Positions 1 through 5,990 are shown, numbered from the stretch's first letter. The stretch: DNA of 7,005 bases from Oscillospiraceae bacterium (GCA_017539635.1 JAFYCQ010000163.1:1-7005), one strand, 5' to 3'. Notes: generated from the sequence alone by a model not told the origin. Program-made: numbers and translations.

Positions 1-159
1 CTCTACGAGCGGGGCGTTTACGTGAACGCCACTCTGCCCCCCGCCTGCGCCCCCGGCGAATGCCTTTTGCGGTGCAGCCTCATGGCGACCCACACAAAGG
101 CGCTTGTGGACGAGGCCGTTGACATCATCGTTGACGTGCTGGCAAAGTTCGAAAATTGA
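1..159 (+). CDS. Alpha-oxoamine synthase, C-terminal end (serine palmitoyltransferase-like), partial
   Basis: Frame 1 is open from the window edge to TGA at 157-159 and encodes the last 52 residues of a larger protein. The piece reads GVYVN at residues 5-9, LPPA at 12-15, LLRCS at 22-26 and MATHT at 28-32. This pattern matches the C-terminal domain of PLP-dependent alpha-oxoamine synthases (serine palmitoyltransferase, KBL and AONS families). The GVYVN, LPPA and LLRCS combination is closer to serine palmitoyltransferase than to KBL or BioF as I know those families. Such enzymes condense an acyl-CoA or acyl-ACP with an amino acid, with loss of CO2. The catalytic lysine and substrate-selecting residues lie outside the window, so the substrate is not determined. 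The stop codon overlaps the TTG start of the next gene, an SDR, which implies one operon. The family call is fairly sure; the SPT sub-call is an inference. Confidence 0.75.
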   Translation, partial: LYERGVYVNATLPPACAPGECLLRCSLMATHTKALVDEAVDIIVDVLAKFEN

Positions 160-947
160 AAAAGGTGATCATTCTTACAGGCGGCTCCTCCGGTATCGGA
201 CGTGCCGCCTCCGCCTCTTTACGGGAAGCAGGAAACACCGTTTATGAGCTTTCCCGCCGTAATAACGCCGCTCCCGGCGTTATCCACGTGACCGCCGACA
301 TAACGGACGAAAACCGCGTCCGGGAGGTCATAGGTGAGATATATGAAAAAGAGGGGCGCATAGAAGTCCTTATAAACAACGCGGGCTTCGGCATTTCCGG
401 CGCCTGCGAATTTACTGAAAACGACGAGGCAAAAAGGCTCCTGGAGGTAAACCTCTTCGGCGCCGTGAACTGCTCGAAAGCCGTGCTGCCCATAATGCGA
501 AAGGCGGGGCGGGGCAGGATAGTTTTCCTCTCCTCCGTGGCCGGGGAGATATCCATTCCCTTCCAGGGGTGGTACTCCATATCCAAGGCCTCGGTGCTGG
601 CGTTTGCCAACGCCCTTTCCAATGAGGTCGCCCCCTACGGCGTTGAGGTAACTACCGTGCTTCCCGGGGACATTGCCTCGGGCTTTACCGCGGCCAGGGA
701 GAAGAGCGCCGCCGGAGACGAGGAATACGGCGGGCGCATTTCCCGCTCCGTTGCAGTTATGGAGCACGACGAGCAGACCGGCATGACCCCGGCGGCCGCG
801 GGAAAATACATAGCAAACGTGGCGACAAAAAGCGCCGTGCGCCCCAGATACGTCATCGGGGCGAAATACGGGATTTTTACCTTCCTGGCCAAGGTGCTCC
901 CCACGAGGCTCGTAAAGTTCATCGTGGGGAAAATGTACGCCCAATGA
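156..947 (+). CDS. Classical short-chain dehydrogenase/reductase (3-ketosphinganine reductase-like)
   Basis: This 263-residue protein is a Rossmann-fold NAD(P)-dependent oxidoreductase. It has the cofactor loop TGGSSGIG at residues 8-15, NNAG at 74-77, Asn99, Ser127, and Tyr140/Lys144 in a YSISK motif, so the classical SDR catalytic tetrad is complete. Arginines 34 and 35 just after strand beta-2 favour NADPH over NADH. The C-terminus is longer than in FabG and has a hydrophobic-basic stretch at about 235-260, which could associate with membrane. I chose the TTG start at 156 because it places the usual short MKK lead before the first beta strand and overlaps the preceding stop as TTGA. No strong Shine-Dalgarno is visible, which fits translational coupling. 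Next to an SPT-like synthase, the likely substrate is the beta-keto amine or ketone it makes, but that is inferred. Other ketone or alcohol substrates are possible. Confidence 0.82.
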   Translation: MKKVIILTGGSSGIGRAASASLREAGNTVYELSRRNNAAPGVIHVTADITDENRVREVIGEIYEKEGRIEVLINNAGFGISGACEFTENDEAKRLLEVNLFGAVNCSKAVLPIMRKAGRGRIVFLSSVAGEISIPFQGWYSISKASVLAFANALSNEVAPYGVEVTTVLPGDIASGFTAAREKSAAGDEEYGGRISRSVAVMEHDEQTGMTPAAAGKYIANVATKSAVRPRYVIGAKYGIFTFLAKVLPTRLVKFIVGKMYAQ

Positions 948-1690
948 CGCTTTCGGAGTTTTTTGGAGAGCACCGGAAAATCGCCGTGGCCCTCTCCGGC
1001 GGGACGGACTCGTCGTTTCTCCTTTACGCCGCCGTTTCGGCCGGCTGCGACGCCGGGGCGTATTTTGTCAGATCCCAGTTCCAGCCGGAATTTGAAATGA
1101 AAGACGCGGAGAAGATCTGCGAAATAACAAATGCCCGCCTCACGGTCATTGAGGCGGACGTTTTGTCCGATGAGAAGATCGCCCGGAACGACGGGGAGCG
1201 GTGTTATTACTGCAAGCGCCACATATTTTCGGCTCTAATGGAAAAGGCCCGGTCAGACGGCTATGAGACCGTCTGCGACGGGACGAATTTTTCCGACGAC
1301 ATTTCAGACCGCCCCGGCTTTCGTGCGCTTAAGGAATTTGGCGTTTTGTCGCCTCTTCGCCTCTGCGGGATAACGAAGGACGAGGTGAGACGGCTGTCGG
1401 AAAAGGCAGGGCTGTTCACGGCGGAAAAGCCCTCCTACGCCTGCCTTGCCACCAGGGTCAAAACAGGGGAGAGGCTTAAAGGAGAAAAGCTGATTAAGAT
1501 CGAGGCGGCGGAAAATGCCCTTTTTTCCCGGGGCTATTCGGATTTTCGCGTCCGGGTATCTGATGACCGGGCGCTTTTGCAGGTGCAGAAAAGCCAGCTT
1601 TTGAAGGCTAAAAACGAGGAGCGGGAGCTTATATCTCTCCTGCGGGAATACTTTTCGGCGGCGGAGTTGGATGTTGATGGAACGAGATAA
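944..1690 (+). CDS. larE: LarE, ATP-dependent sulfur transferase for nickel-pincer cofactor synthesis
   Basis: LarE adenylates the carboxylates of the pyridinium bis-carboxylate mononucleotide made by LarB and replaces them with thiocarboxylates during NPN cofactor synthesis in the cytosol. The 248-residue protein carries the PP-loop ATP pyrophosphatase motif SGGTDSS at 18-24, a CYYCK motif at 87-91, and PSYACLATR at 163-171 with Cys167. Cys167 sits where Lactobacillus plantarum LarE has its sacrificial sulfur-donating cysteine. Together with Cys87 and Cys90, this gives the three-cysteine set associated with LarE forms that bind a [4Fe-4S] cluster and do not destroy themselves. That subtype is inferred. 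The ATG at 944 overlaps the SDR stop as ATGA, and larB overlaps its 3' end. Length is normal for the family. The gene sits in one operon with the oxoamine synthase/SDR pair; no LarA is in the window. Confidence 0.93.
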   Translation: MTLSEFFGEHRKIAVALSGGTDSSFLLYAAVSAGCDAGAYFVRSQFQPEFEMKDAEKICEITNARLTVIEADVLSDEKIARNDGERCYYCKRHIFSALMEKARSDGYETVCDGTNFSDDISDRPGFRALKEFGVLSPLRLCGITKDEVRRLSEKAGLFTAEKPSYACLATRVKTGERLKGEKLIKIEAAENALFSRGYSDFRVRVSDDRALLQVQKSQLLKAKNEERELISLLREYFSAAELDVDGTR

Positions 1691-2435
1691 GGCGTTAAAG
1701 CTTTTAAGGAGCGTAAAAAACGGGGAGATAAGCCCCGAGGCGGCGCTTTCCGCTTTTACGGAGGCGCCCTTTACAGAGTTGGGTTTTGCAAAGCCAGACA
1801 ACCACCGGGCCCTGCGAAAAGGCGTGCCGGAGGTCATTTTCGGCCAGGGCAAGACGCCGGAGCAGATACGGGGCATAGTCGCTGCTATGAAGGAAACCGG
1901 GGCGCGGGACATCCTCATAACCCGGCTGGACGATGCCAAGGCCTCGGCGCTGGACGACATCCCCGGCCTTGAATATTTTGAAACGCCCCGCATTGGCGTC
2001 GTCGATCGGGTAAAGGACAAGCCTCTAAAGGGCAGCGTGTGCGTGGTATGCGCCGGGACGAGCGATCTGCCTGTTGCCGAAGAGGCCGCCGTTACGGCGG
2101 AGGTTTTAGGCAGTCGGGTAACCAAGGTATATGACGCCGGAGTTTCCGGCATCCACCGGCTTTTGGCCCACCTGCCCGAGCTTGATGAGGCCAGGGCGAT
2201 AGTCGCCGCCGCCGGAATGGAGGGGGCGCTTCCCAGCGTAATAGGGGGGCTTGTGTCATGCCCCGTCATCGCCGTGCCGACAAGCGTGGGCTATGGAGCC
2301 TCCTTCGGCGGAGTCTCGGCGCTTTTGTCCATGCTCAATTCCTGCGCCGCCGGAGTGTCCGTGGTGAACATAGACAACGGCTTTGGCGCGGGGTATTTGG
2401 CGCATATAATAAATATGACAAATGGGCTGCCATGA
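1671..2435 (+). CDS. larB: LarB, pyridinium-3,5-biscarboxylic acid mononucleotide synthase
   Basis: LarB carboxylates nicotinic acid adenine dinucleotide at C5 of the pyridinium ring and hydrolyses its phosphoanhydride, the first step towards the NPN cofactor. The 254-residue protein has the LarB N-terminal region followed by a PurE-like AIR-carboxylase fold. The segment AGTSDLPVAEEAAVTAE (128-144) and the glycine-rich stretch ending DNGFGAG (235-241) are family hallmarks. Cys225 in LNSCAAG corresponds to the cysteine reported to form a transient covalent adduct with the pyridinium ring. Three starts compete: ATG 1671, TTG 1674 and ATG 1677. The GGAG at 1663-1666 is 4, 7 and 10 nt upstream of them, so the true start may be a few bases inside. 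All three overlap the larE end, so the two genes are translationally coupled. LarC, the nickel-inserting partner, does not follow. Confidence 0.93.
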   Translation: MLMERDKALKLLRSVKNGEISPEAALSAFTEAPFTELGFAKPDNHRALRKGVPEVIFGQGKTPEQIRGIVAAMKETGARDILITRLDDAKASALDDIPGLEYFETPRIGVVDRVKDKPLKGSVCVVCAGTSDLPVAEEAAVTAEVLGSRVTKVYDAGVSGIHRLLAHLPELDEARAIVAAAGMEGALPSVIGGLVSCPVIAVPTSVGYGASFGGVSALLSMLNSCAAGVSVVNIDNGFGAGYLAHIINMTNGLP

Positions 2436-2460
2436 TGGCAGCCCTAAATTGTTTTAAAGG
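2423..2460 (+). terminator. Hairpin terminator containing the larB stop codon, possibly bidirectional
   Basis: GGGCTGCCA (2424-2432) pairs perfectly with TGGCAGCCC (2436-2444), giving a 9-bp GC-rich stem. The three-base loop is the larB stop codon TGA (2433-2435). A moderately T-rich stretch with TTGTTTT follows at about 2449-2455. The element lies between convergent genes. Read on the minus strand it is preceded by an A-rich run and followed by a T-rich stretch, so it may also stop transcription arriving from the second ketosynthase gene. Confidence 0.65.
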
Positions 2461-2464
2461 ATTT

Positions 2465-2489
2465 ACTTCCGGGTAAGTCTTATTTTTTT
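2465..2489 (+). terminator. Weak second hairpin with T7 tract
   Basis: ACTT (2465-2468) pairs with AAGT (2475-2478) around a CCGGGT loop, and a run of seven T residues lies at 2483-2489. The stem is short, so this is at most a backup terminator for larB read-through. Its T-run overlaps the stop codon of the opposing ketosynthase gene. Confidence 0.3.
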
Positions 2490-3693
2490 ATACTTTTCCC
2501 ACTATCACACACGAGTTTTGTCCGCCGAAGCCGAAGGCGTTGGACATGGCGATCTTTACCTCGTGTCTGCTGTTTTCCGGGGTGACGATGTTAAGGCCGC
2601 ACTCCGGGTCTTTTTCAGTAAGGCCGGTGTTGGGAGGCATTATACCGGTCTTAATGGCCTTTATACAGGCGATGACCTCGGTTATGCCGCCGGCGCCCAT
2701 CATGTGGCCCGTGGCCCCTTTAGTGGAGCTGACGAAAACAGGCCTGTCACCGAAAACCTGCCGGACGGCCAGCGTTTCGGCTATATCTCCGGCGTGGGTG
2801 GCGGTGCCGTGGGCGTTTATGTAATCCACGTCGTCGGGGGAGAGCCCTGCCGCCTTGATCGCCAGATCGACGCACCTGGCCGCGCCCTCGCCCTCCGGGT
2901 CGGGGGAGACGGGGTTGAAGGCGTCGTTGGTGTTGGAGCAGGAGAGAAGCTCGGCGCATATTTTCGCGCCTCTCGCCTTTGCGTGCTCCTCGCTTTCCAG
3001 AATGACGGCTCCGCCGCCCTCACCCAAAACAAAGCCGCTGCGATTAAGGGCAAAGGGGCGGCTCTCTCCTGTTTTGGAAAGGGCGCCGGTCTTGGTGAGA
3101 CACTGGATCACGGGAGCACAGAGTATGGATTCCCCGGCCATGACTATCATGGCGTCGGCCTGGCCGGATCTTATCAGCAGGGAGGCCAGGGATATGGCGT
3201 CGCCCCCGGAGGAGCAGGCGGTGGTGACCGTCATACTGGGGCCCTTAACGCCGTAATTTATGGCGAACTGGGCGGCTGTTATGTTGCCCATGGCCTTGGT
3301 GAGAAATTTCGGGCTGACACGCTTGCCCGCGGCCACGGCAGCGCCGGTGGCGCACATGGTGGTGACTCCGGCAAGGGCCGTGCCCATGACGATGCCCACT
3401 CTGTCGCTTTTCGGGTCGAGGCCGCTTTCTGTAAGCGCCTCGATGGCAGAGACATAGGCAAACTGCATATAGGGCTCTAAGTCCATAACAAGGCGGTTGG
3501 GGAGGTGATCCTTCGGCTCAAATCCGCGCACCTGGGCCGCTCTTTTTACAGGGAAGGCCTCGGTGTCCATGCCCTCTATCTCCCCGATGCCGCATTTGCC
3601 GGAAAGAAGCCCGTCCCAGTAGGTGTCCACGCCCACGCCCACGGGGGTGACTGCGCCCATGCCGGTTATATAGATCCTTGTGTCTTTCATCAT
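2488..3693 (-). CDS. Beta-ketoacyl-ACP synthase II-like ketosynthase (second of a tandem pair)
   Basis: This 401-residue thiolase-fold condensing enzyme adds a malonyl-ACP-derived two-carbon unit to an acyl chain. The nucleophile Cys160 is in TTACSSG, His295 in NAHGTAT, Lys325 and His330 in STKGATGH, and Phe389 in GFGFGG is the gatekeeper. The full Cys-His-His triad argues for an active enzyme, not a chain-length factor. It departs from housekeeping FabF in several places: the usual GG(S/A)E stretch reads MAGES (185-189), and the DAYHM(T/S)(A/S)P region reads DAFNPVSP (257-264). Asp257 and Glu306 are kept. The start overlaps the upstream ketosynthase stop (ATGA at 3693-3690). A GAAGG at 3702-3698 is 4 nt from ATG 3693 and 7 nt from an in-frame ATG at 3690, so either may be used. 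It is the last gene of the fabZ-thioesterase-KS-KS operon. Substrate and chain length are unknown. Confidence 0.9.
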   Translation of the reverse strand: MMKDTRIYITGMGAVTPVGVGVDTYWDGLLSGKCGIGEIEGMDTEAFPVKRAAQVRGFEPKDHLPNRLVMDLEPYMQFAYVSAIEALTESGLDPKSDRVGIVMGTALAGVTTMCATGAAVAAGKRVSPKFLTKAMGNITAAQFAINYGVKGPSMTVTTACSSGGDAISLASLLIRSGQADAMIVMAGESILCAPVIQCLTKTGALSKTGESRPFALNRSGFVLGEGGGAVILESEEHAKARGAKICAELLSCSNTNDAFNPVSPDPEGEGAARCVDLAIKAAGLSPDDVDYINAHGTATHAGDIAETLAVRQVFGDRPVFVSSTKGATGHMMGAGGITEVIACIKAIKTGIMPPNTGLTEKDPECGLNIVTPENSRHEVKIAMSNAFGFGGQNSCVIVGKV

Positions 3694-4919
3694 TTCGCCT
3701 TCTTGAAGGCGAGGCAGGCGTTATGCCCGCCGAAGCCTAAAGAGGTGGAGAGGGCCGCGTCGAACTCCGCTTTTCTCGCGGTGAGGGGCACGTAATCCAG
3801 ATCGCAGTCCGGGTCGGGGACAGTAAGGCCGATGGTGGGGGGAGCGATCCCTTCCGTGAGGGCCTTTATCGCCACTATGGCCTCGGCAGCTCCCGAAGCG
3901 CCCAGCATGTGGCCGGTCATGGACTTGGTGGAGCTGACGAGTATCTTATGGGCGGTCTCCTCGCCGAAGGCCTTCTTTATGGCTATCGTCTCCGCCTTGT
4001 CGTTCATGGGGGTGCCGGTGCCGTGGGCGTTGTAGTAGATCTTGTCGGTCTCGATGCCGGTTTCCGTCCAGGCGTCCTTTATGGCTCTCGCGCCGCCCTC
4101 GGCCTCCGGGTGGGGGGCCGTCATATGGTAGGCGTCGCAGGTGGAGCCGTAGCCGGATAGTTCGGCGTAAATGTGAGCGCCCCGCTTTACCGCTCTCTCA
4201 TACTCCTCCAGGACGATGACGCCGGCGCCCTCGCCCATGACGAAGCCACTTCTCCTTTTGTCAAAGGGCAGGGAGGCATTCAGGGGATCATCGGAAAAGC
4301 ACAGGGCCTGCATGTTGGAAAAGCCCGCGGCGGCCAGCTCGTTGACCGTGGCCTCGGAGCCGCCGGTTATCATGGCGTCAACGTAGCCGTGGCGTATAAG
4401 GCGCATGGCCTCGCCTATGGCGTTGCTGCCGGAGGCGCAGGCGGACACCGCCGGAAGGGCCGGTCCCTTGCAGCTATATCTCATGGCCACCATGGAGGAG
4501 GCGATATTGGAGATCATCATGGGTATGAAGAAGGGGGATATTTTCCTGGGGCCCCTCTCCATGAGCTTTCTGTGCTCGGTCATAAAAGTAGCTATGCCGC
4601 CGGTGCCGGTGCCGATATAGACGCCTATCCGCTCATCGGGGACGGTGCCCAAAACTCCGCTGTCCTCAACGGCCTGCACGGCAGCGCCGATGGCGAACTG
4701 GGTATAGAGGTCGGAGTGGAGTATGTCCATCCTCTCCATGAAGGCGGCGGGGTCAAAATCCCGCACCTCGGCGGCTACCTTGACCTTAAAATCTGTGGTG
4801 TCGAATTTCGTAATGGGGCCTATGCCGCATTTTCCGGCAATAAGGGCGTCCCAAAAGGTCTTTACGTCGTTGCCCAGGGGGCTTATGACGCCGAGACCGG
4901 TTACAGCAACTCTGTTCAA
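3690..4919 (-). CDS. fabF: Beta-ketoacyl-ACP synthase II, FabF type (first of a tandem pair)
   Basis: A 409-residue condensing enzyme very close to canonical FabF in length (E. coli FabF has about 413) and motifs. Cys161 lies in SACASGSNAIG, His299 in NAHGTGTP, Lys332 and His337 in STKSMTGH, and Phe396 in GFGGHN. MITGGSEA (183-190) and DAYHMTAP (262-269) are the standard FabF signatures that the neighbouring second ketosynthase has lost. It should elongate acyl-ACP with malonyl-ACP by Claisen condensation in the cytosol. The start is TTG at 4919, overlapping the thioesterase stop as TTGA. A strong GAGGAGG 7 nt upstream decides this start, and MNRVAVTGLG is the expected FabF N-terminus. The 3' end overlaps the second ketosynthase by 4 bp, so the two should be made in coupled amounts and might act as homodimers or as a heterodimer. 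Confidence 0.94.
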   Translation of the reverse strand: MNRVAVTGLGVISPLGNDVKTFWDALIAGKCGIGPITKFDTTDFKVKVAAEVRDFDPAAFMERMDILHSDLYTQFAIGAAVQAVEDSGVLGTVPDERIGVYIGTGTGGIATFMTEHRKLMERGPRKISPFFIPMMISNIASSMVAMRYSCKGPALPAVSACASGSNAIGEAMRLIRHGYVDAMITGGSEATVNELAAAGFSNMQALCFSDDPLNASLPFDKRRSGFVMGEGAGVIVLEEYERAVKRGAHIYAELSGYGSTCDAYHMTAPHPEAEGGARAIKDAWTETGIETDKIYYNAHGTGTPMNDKAETIAIKKAFGEETAHKILVSSTKSMTGHMLGASGAAEAIVAIKALTEGIAPPTIGLTVPDPDCDLDYVPLTARKAEFDAALSTSLGFGGHNACLAFKKAK

Positions 4920-5362
4920 GCCTGTTCCTCCTCTTTTATCAGCCGGGCGGTGATCTCACAGCACTCCGGCAGCTTTTTATAAAGATTTATGGGCTTTCTC
5001 GAAGCCTTGTCGAGAAAGCAGTGTTCGCTTTTGCCCGATACGAGCACATGGCCTTTTTCGTTCAGTATCTCGTACTCGAATTTAAGCCGCACGCCGTTGA
5101 AGAAAGCGACCCTGGTTCGTATTTCGGCTATCTCGTCGAAAAAGGCGGATTCCTTGTATTCGCAGGAGACGCTGACCACCGGCATTATGACGCCCTGGGT
5201 CTCCATCCAGGCGTAGTCAACGCCGTTCTGCCGCATGTAGTCGGTCCTGCCGTCCTCCATCCAGCGGATGTAGTTTGAGTGGTGGACGATGCTCATCTGG
5301 TCGGTCTCAAAATAGCTGACCCGGTGGAAAAGGGGCTTTGAGCCCTTCATGTCTATGCTCAT
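4916..5362 (-). CDS. Hotdog-fold acyl-CoA/acyl-ACP thioesterase (4HBT/YbgC-like)
   Basis: This 148-residue single-domain protein belongs to the 4-hydroxybenzoyl-CoA thioesterase branch of the hotdog superfamily. The signature stretch at about 18-37 (FETDQMSIVHHSNYIRWMED) aligns with the family's catalytic helix region. Asp21 is at the position of the catalytic aspartate, and the HxxYxxWxE pattern follows. The length is typical. In this operon it probably releases a free acid or transfers an acyl chain from ACP or CoA after elongation, comparable to the 4HBT thioesterases in aryl polyene-type clusters. That role is inferred from context. The ATG at 5362 overlaps the fabZ stop as ATGA. A second in-frame ATG at 5350 exists, and neither has a good Shine-Dalgarno, so coupling from fabZ is likely. 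The stop overlaps the next gene's TTG. There is no signal peptide, so it should be cytosolic. Confidence 0.85.
   Translation of the reverse strand: MSIDMKGSKPLFHRVSYFETDQMSIVHHSNYIRWMEDGRTDYMRQNGVDYAWMETQGVIMPVVSVSCEYKESAFFDEIAEIRTRVAFFNGVRLKFEYEILNEKGHVLVSGKSEHCFLDKASRKPINLYKKLPECCEITARLIKEEEQA
4927..4933 (-). promoter_or_regulatory. Strong ribosome binding site for the TTG-started fabF
   Basis: On the minus strand the sequence is GAGGAGG, followed by a 7-nt spacer and TTG at 4919. It lies inside the end of the thioesterase gene. It is the strongest Shine-Dalgarno among the overlapping genes here and justifies the non-ATG start. Confidence 0.8.
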
Positions 5363-5778
5363 TTTTTCGGCATGACGGCGAAGGAAAACTCCGCCTTGAC
5401 GCAGAGCTTGTCACCCACATAGCCCTCGCCCTCGGCAAAATAGAAGGGGGGCTTCTGCCGGGTGAGGCGGCATTTCGTCTCAAACAGGTCGCCGGGGCGC
5501 ACGGGGTTTTTGAATTTCACGTTGTTGAGGCCGGTATAGAGGGGCGTTTTGTCCTCTGACATGGCGCCGGAGAGCAGCACGCATACGGACTGGGCCAGTA
5601 TCTCGCACTGTATGACGCCGGGAACCACCGGGTTTCCGGGGAAGTGGCCCCGGAGGAAAAATTCGTCGCCCTTCACCCGGTAAAAGCCGTGGGCCTCGCC
5701 GTTTTCCTCCTCGACCCTGTCCAGGAGCAGCATATCATCCCGGTGGGGGAGTATGTTCATTATCTCTTCTTTGTTCAT
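5359..5778 (-). CDS. fabZ: 3-hydroxyacyl-ACP dehydratase FabZ
   Basis: FabZ removes water from 3-hydroxyacyl-ACP to give the trans-2-enoyl-ACP. The 139-residue protein shows the classic FabZ start (ILPHRDDMLLLDRV, 9-22) and the active-site segment GHFPGNPVVPGVIQCE (44-59). His45 and Glu59 are the catalytic pair, followed by AQ at 62-63. The length matches the family. The ATG at 5778 has a GGAGG 5 nt upstream. It is the first gene of a four-gene overlapping unit (fabZ, thioesterase, two ketosynthases). A 218-bp hairpin-rich spacer with a probable terminator separates it from fabG, so it may have its own promoter or depend on read-through. I could not resolve a convincing promoter. It could be a secondary FabZ dedicated to this locus, since none of the usual housekeeping neighbours (accB, accC, fabD, fabK) is visible. 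Confidence 0.95.
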   Translation of the reverse strand: MNKEEIMNILPHRDDMLLLDRVEEENGEAHGFYRVKGDEFFLRGHFPGNPVVPGVIQCEILAQSVCVLLSGAMSEDKTPLYTGLNNVKFKNPVRPGDLFETKCRLTRQKPPFYFAEGEGYVGDKLCVKAEFSFAVMPKK

Positions 5779-5783
5779 ATAAG

Positions 5784-5788
5784 CCTCC
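5784..5788 (-). promoter_or_regulatory. Ribosome binding site of fabZ
   Basis: GGAGG on the minus strand, 5 nt before ATG 5778. It fixes the fabZ start and marks the 3' limit of the structured leader described separately. Confidence 0.75.
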
Positions 5789-5804
5789 GGTGAGTAATAG
5801 ATAG

Positions 5805-5888
5805 AAGCTGAGCCTCGCTTGAGTTCACGCCTTCAGGGGTGAAAAAATTTCAATCATTTTTTCCGGGAGCTTGTATCGCGGAAAAAAT
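5805..5888 (-). promoter_or_regulatory. Leader of fabZ with mutually exclusive hairpins
   Basis: In minus-strand order, ATTTTTTCCG (5888-5879) can pair perfectly with CGGAAAAAAT (5865-5856). The latter's GAAAAAAT portion (5863-5856) can instead pair with ATTTTTTC (5848-5841). That segment overlaps the foot of a third hairpin, 5843-5839 with 5828-5824 plus two inner pairs. A small AAGC/GCTT hairpin sits at 5820-5805, just before the fabZ ribosome binding site. Overlapping alternatives of this kind suit an attenuator or switch, or the inverted repeats could be a protein-binding operator. No known riboswitch class is recognised. Confidence 0.4.
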
Positions 5889-5893
5889 ACTTC

Positions 5894-5947
5894 TCAGCCC
5901 GCAAGTGTGCGAGCGTCTTACGAAAGCGAGTGCGCGCGGCGGGCTGA
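5894..5947. repeat. Inverted repeat between fabG and fabZ
   Basis: TCAGCCCGC (5894-5902) and GCGGGCTGA (5939-5947) are perfect 9-bp inverted copies. They enclose 36 bases that hold a further small CTT/AAG hairpin. The element may be a stem-loop of the fabG 3' end or fabZ leader, or a REP-like palindromic element. No T-run follows on either strand, so it is not a typical terminator. Confidence 0.5.
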
Positions 5948-5955
5948 AATCCTGC

Positions 5956-5990
5956 TAAAACGAGAGCCCGGCGAAGCGGGTCTCGTTTTA
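5956..5990 (-). terminator. Terminator-like hairpin just after fabG
   Basis: TAAAACGAGA plus CCCG (5956-5970, one bulged G at 5966) pairs with CGGGTCTCGTTTTA (5977-5990) around a GCGAAG loop. The stem is about 14 bp. On the minus strand it starts 6 nt past the fabG stop and ends in GTTTTAG, as a Rho-independent terminator would. It suggests fabG is a separate transcript, or that read-through into fabZ is controlled. Confidence 0.65.

Noticed and set aside
219..1222. Minus-strand open frames opposite the SDR and start of larE
   Set aside because: The plus-strand frames have full SDR and LarE motifs; the opposite frames have none.
2488..3693. Second ketosynthase as a chain-length factor
   Set aside because: It keeps the active-site cysteine (TTACSSG) and both histidines, whereas chain-length factors have lost the cysteine.
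2518..4982. Long plus-strand open frames opposite both ketosynthases
   Set aside because: Composition is typical of antisense shadows. The minus-strand frames carry complete KS motifs and overlapping starts and stops.
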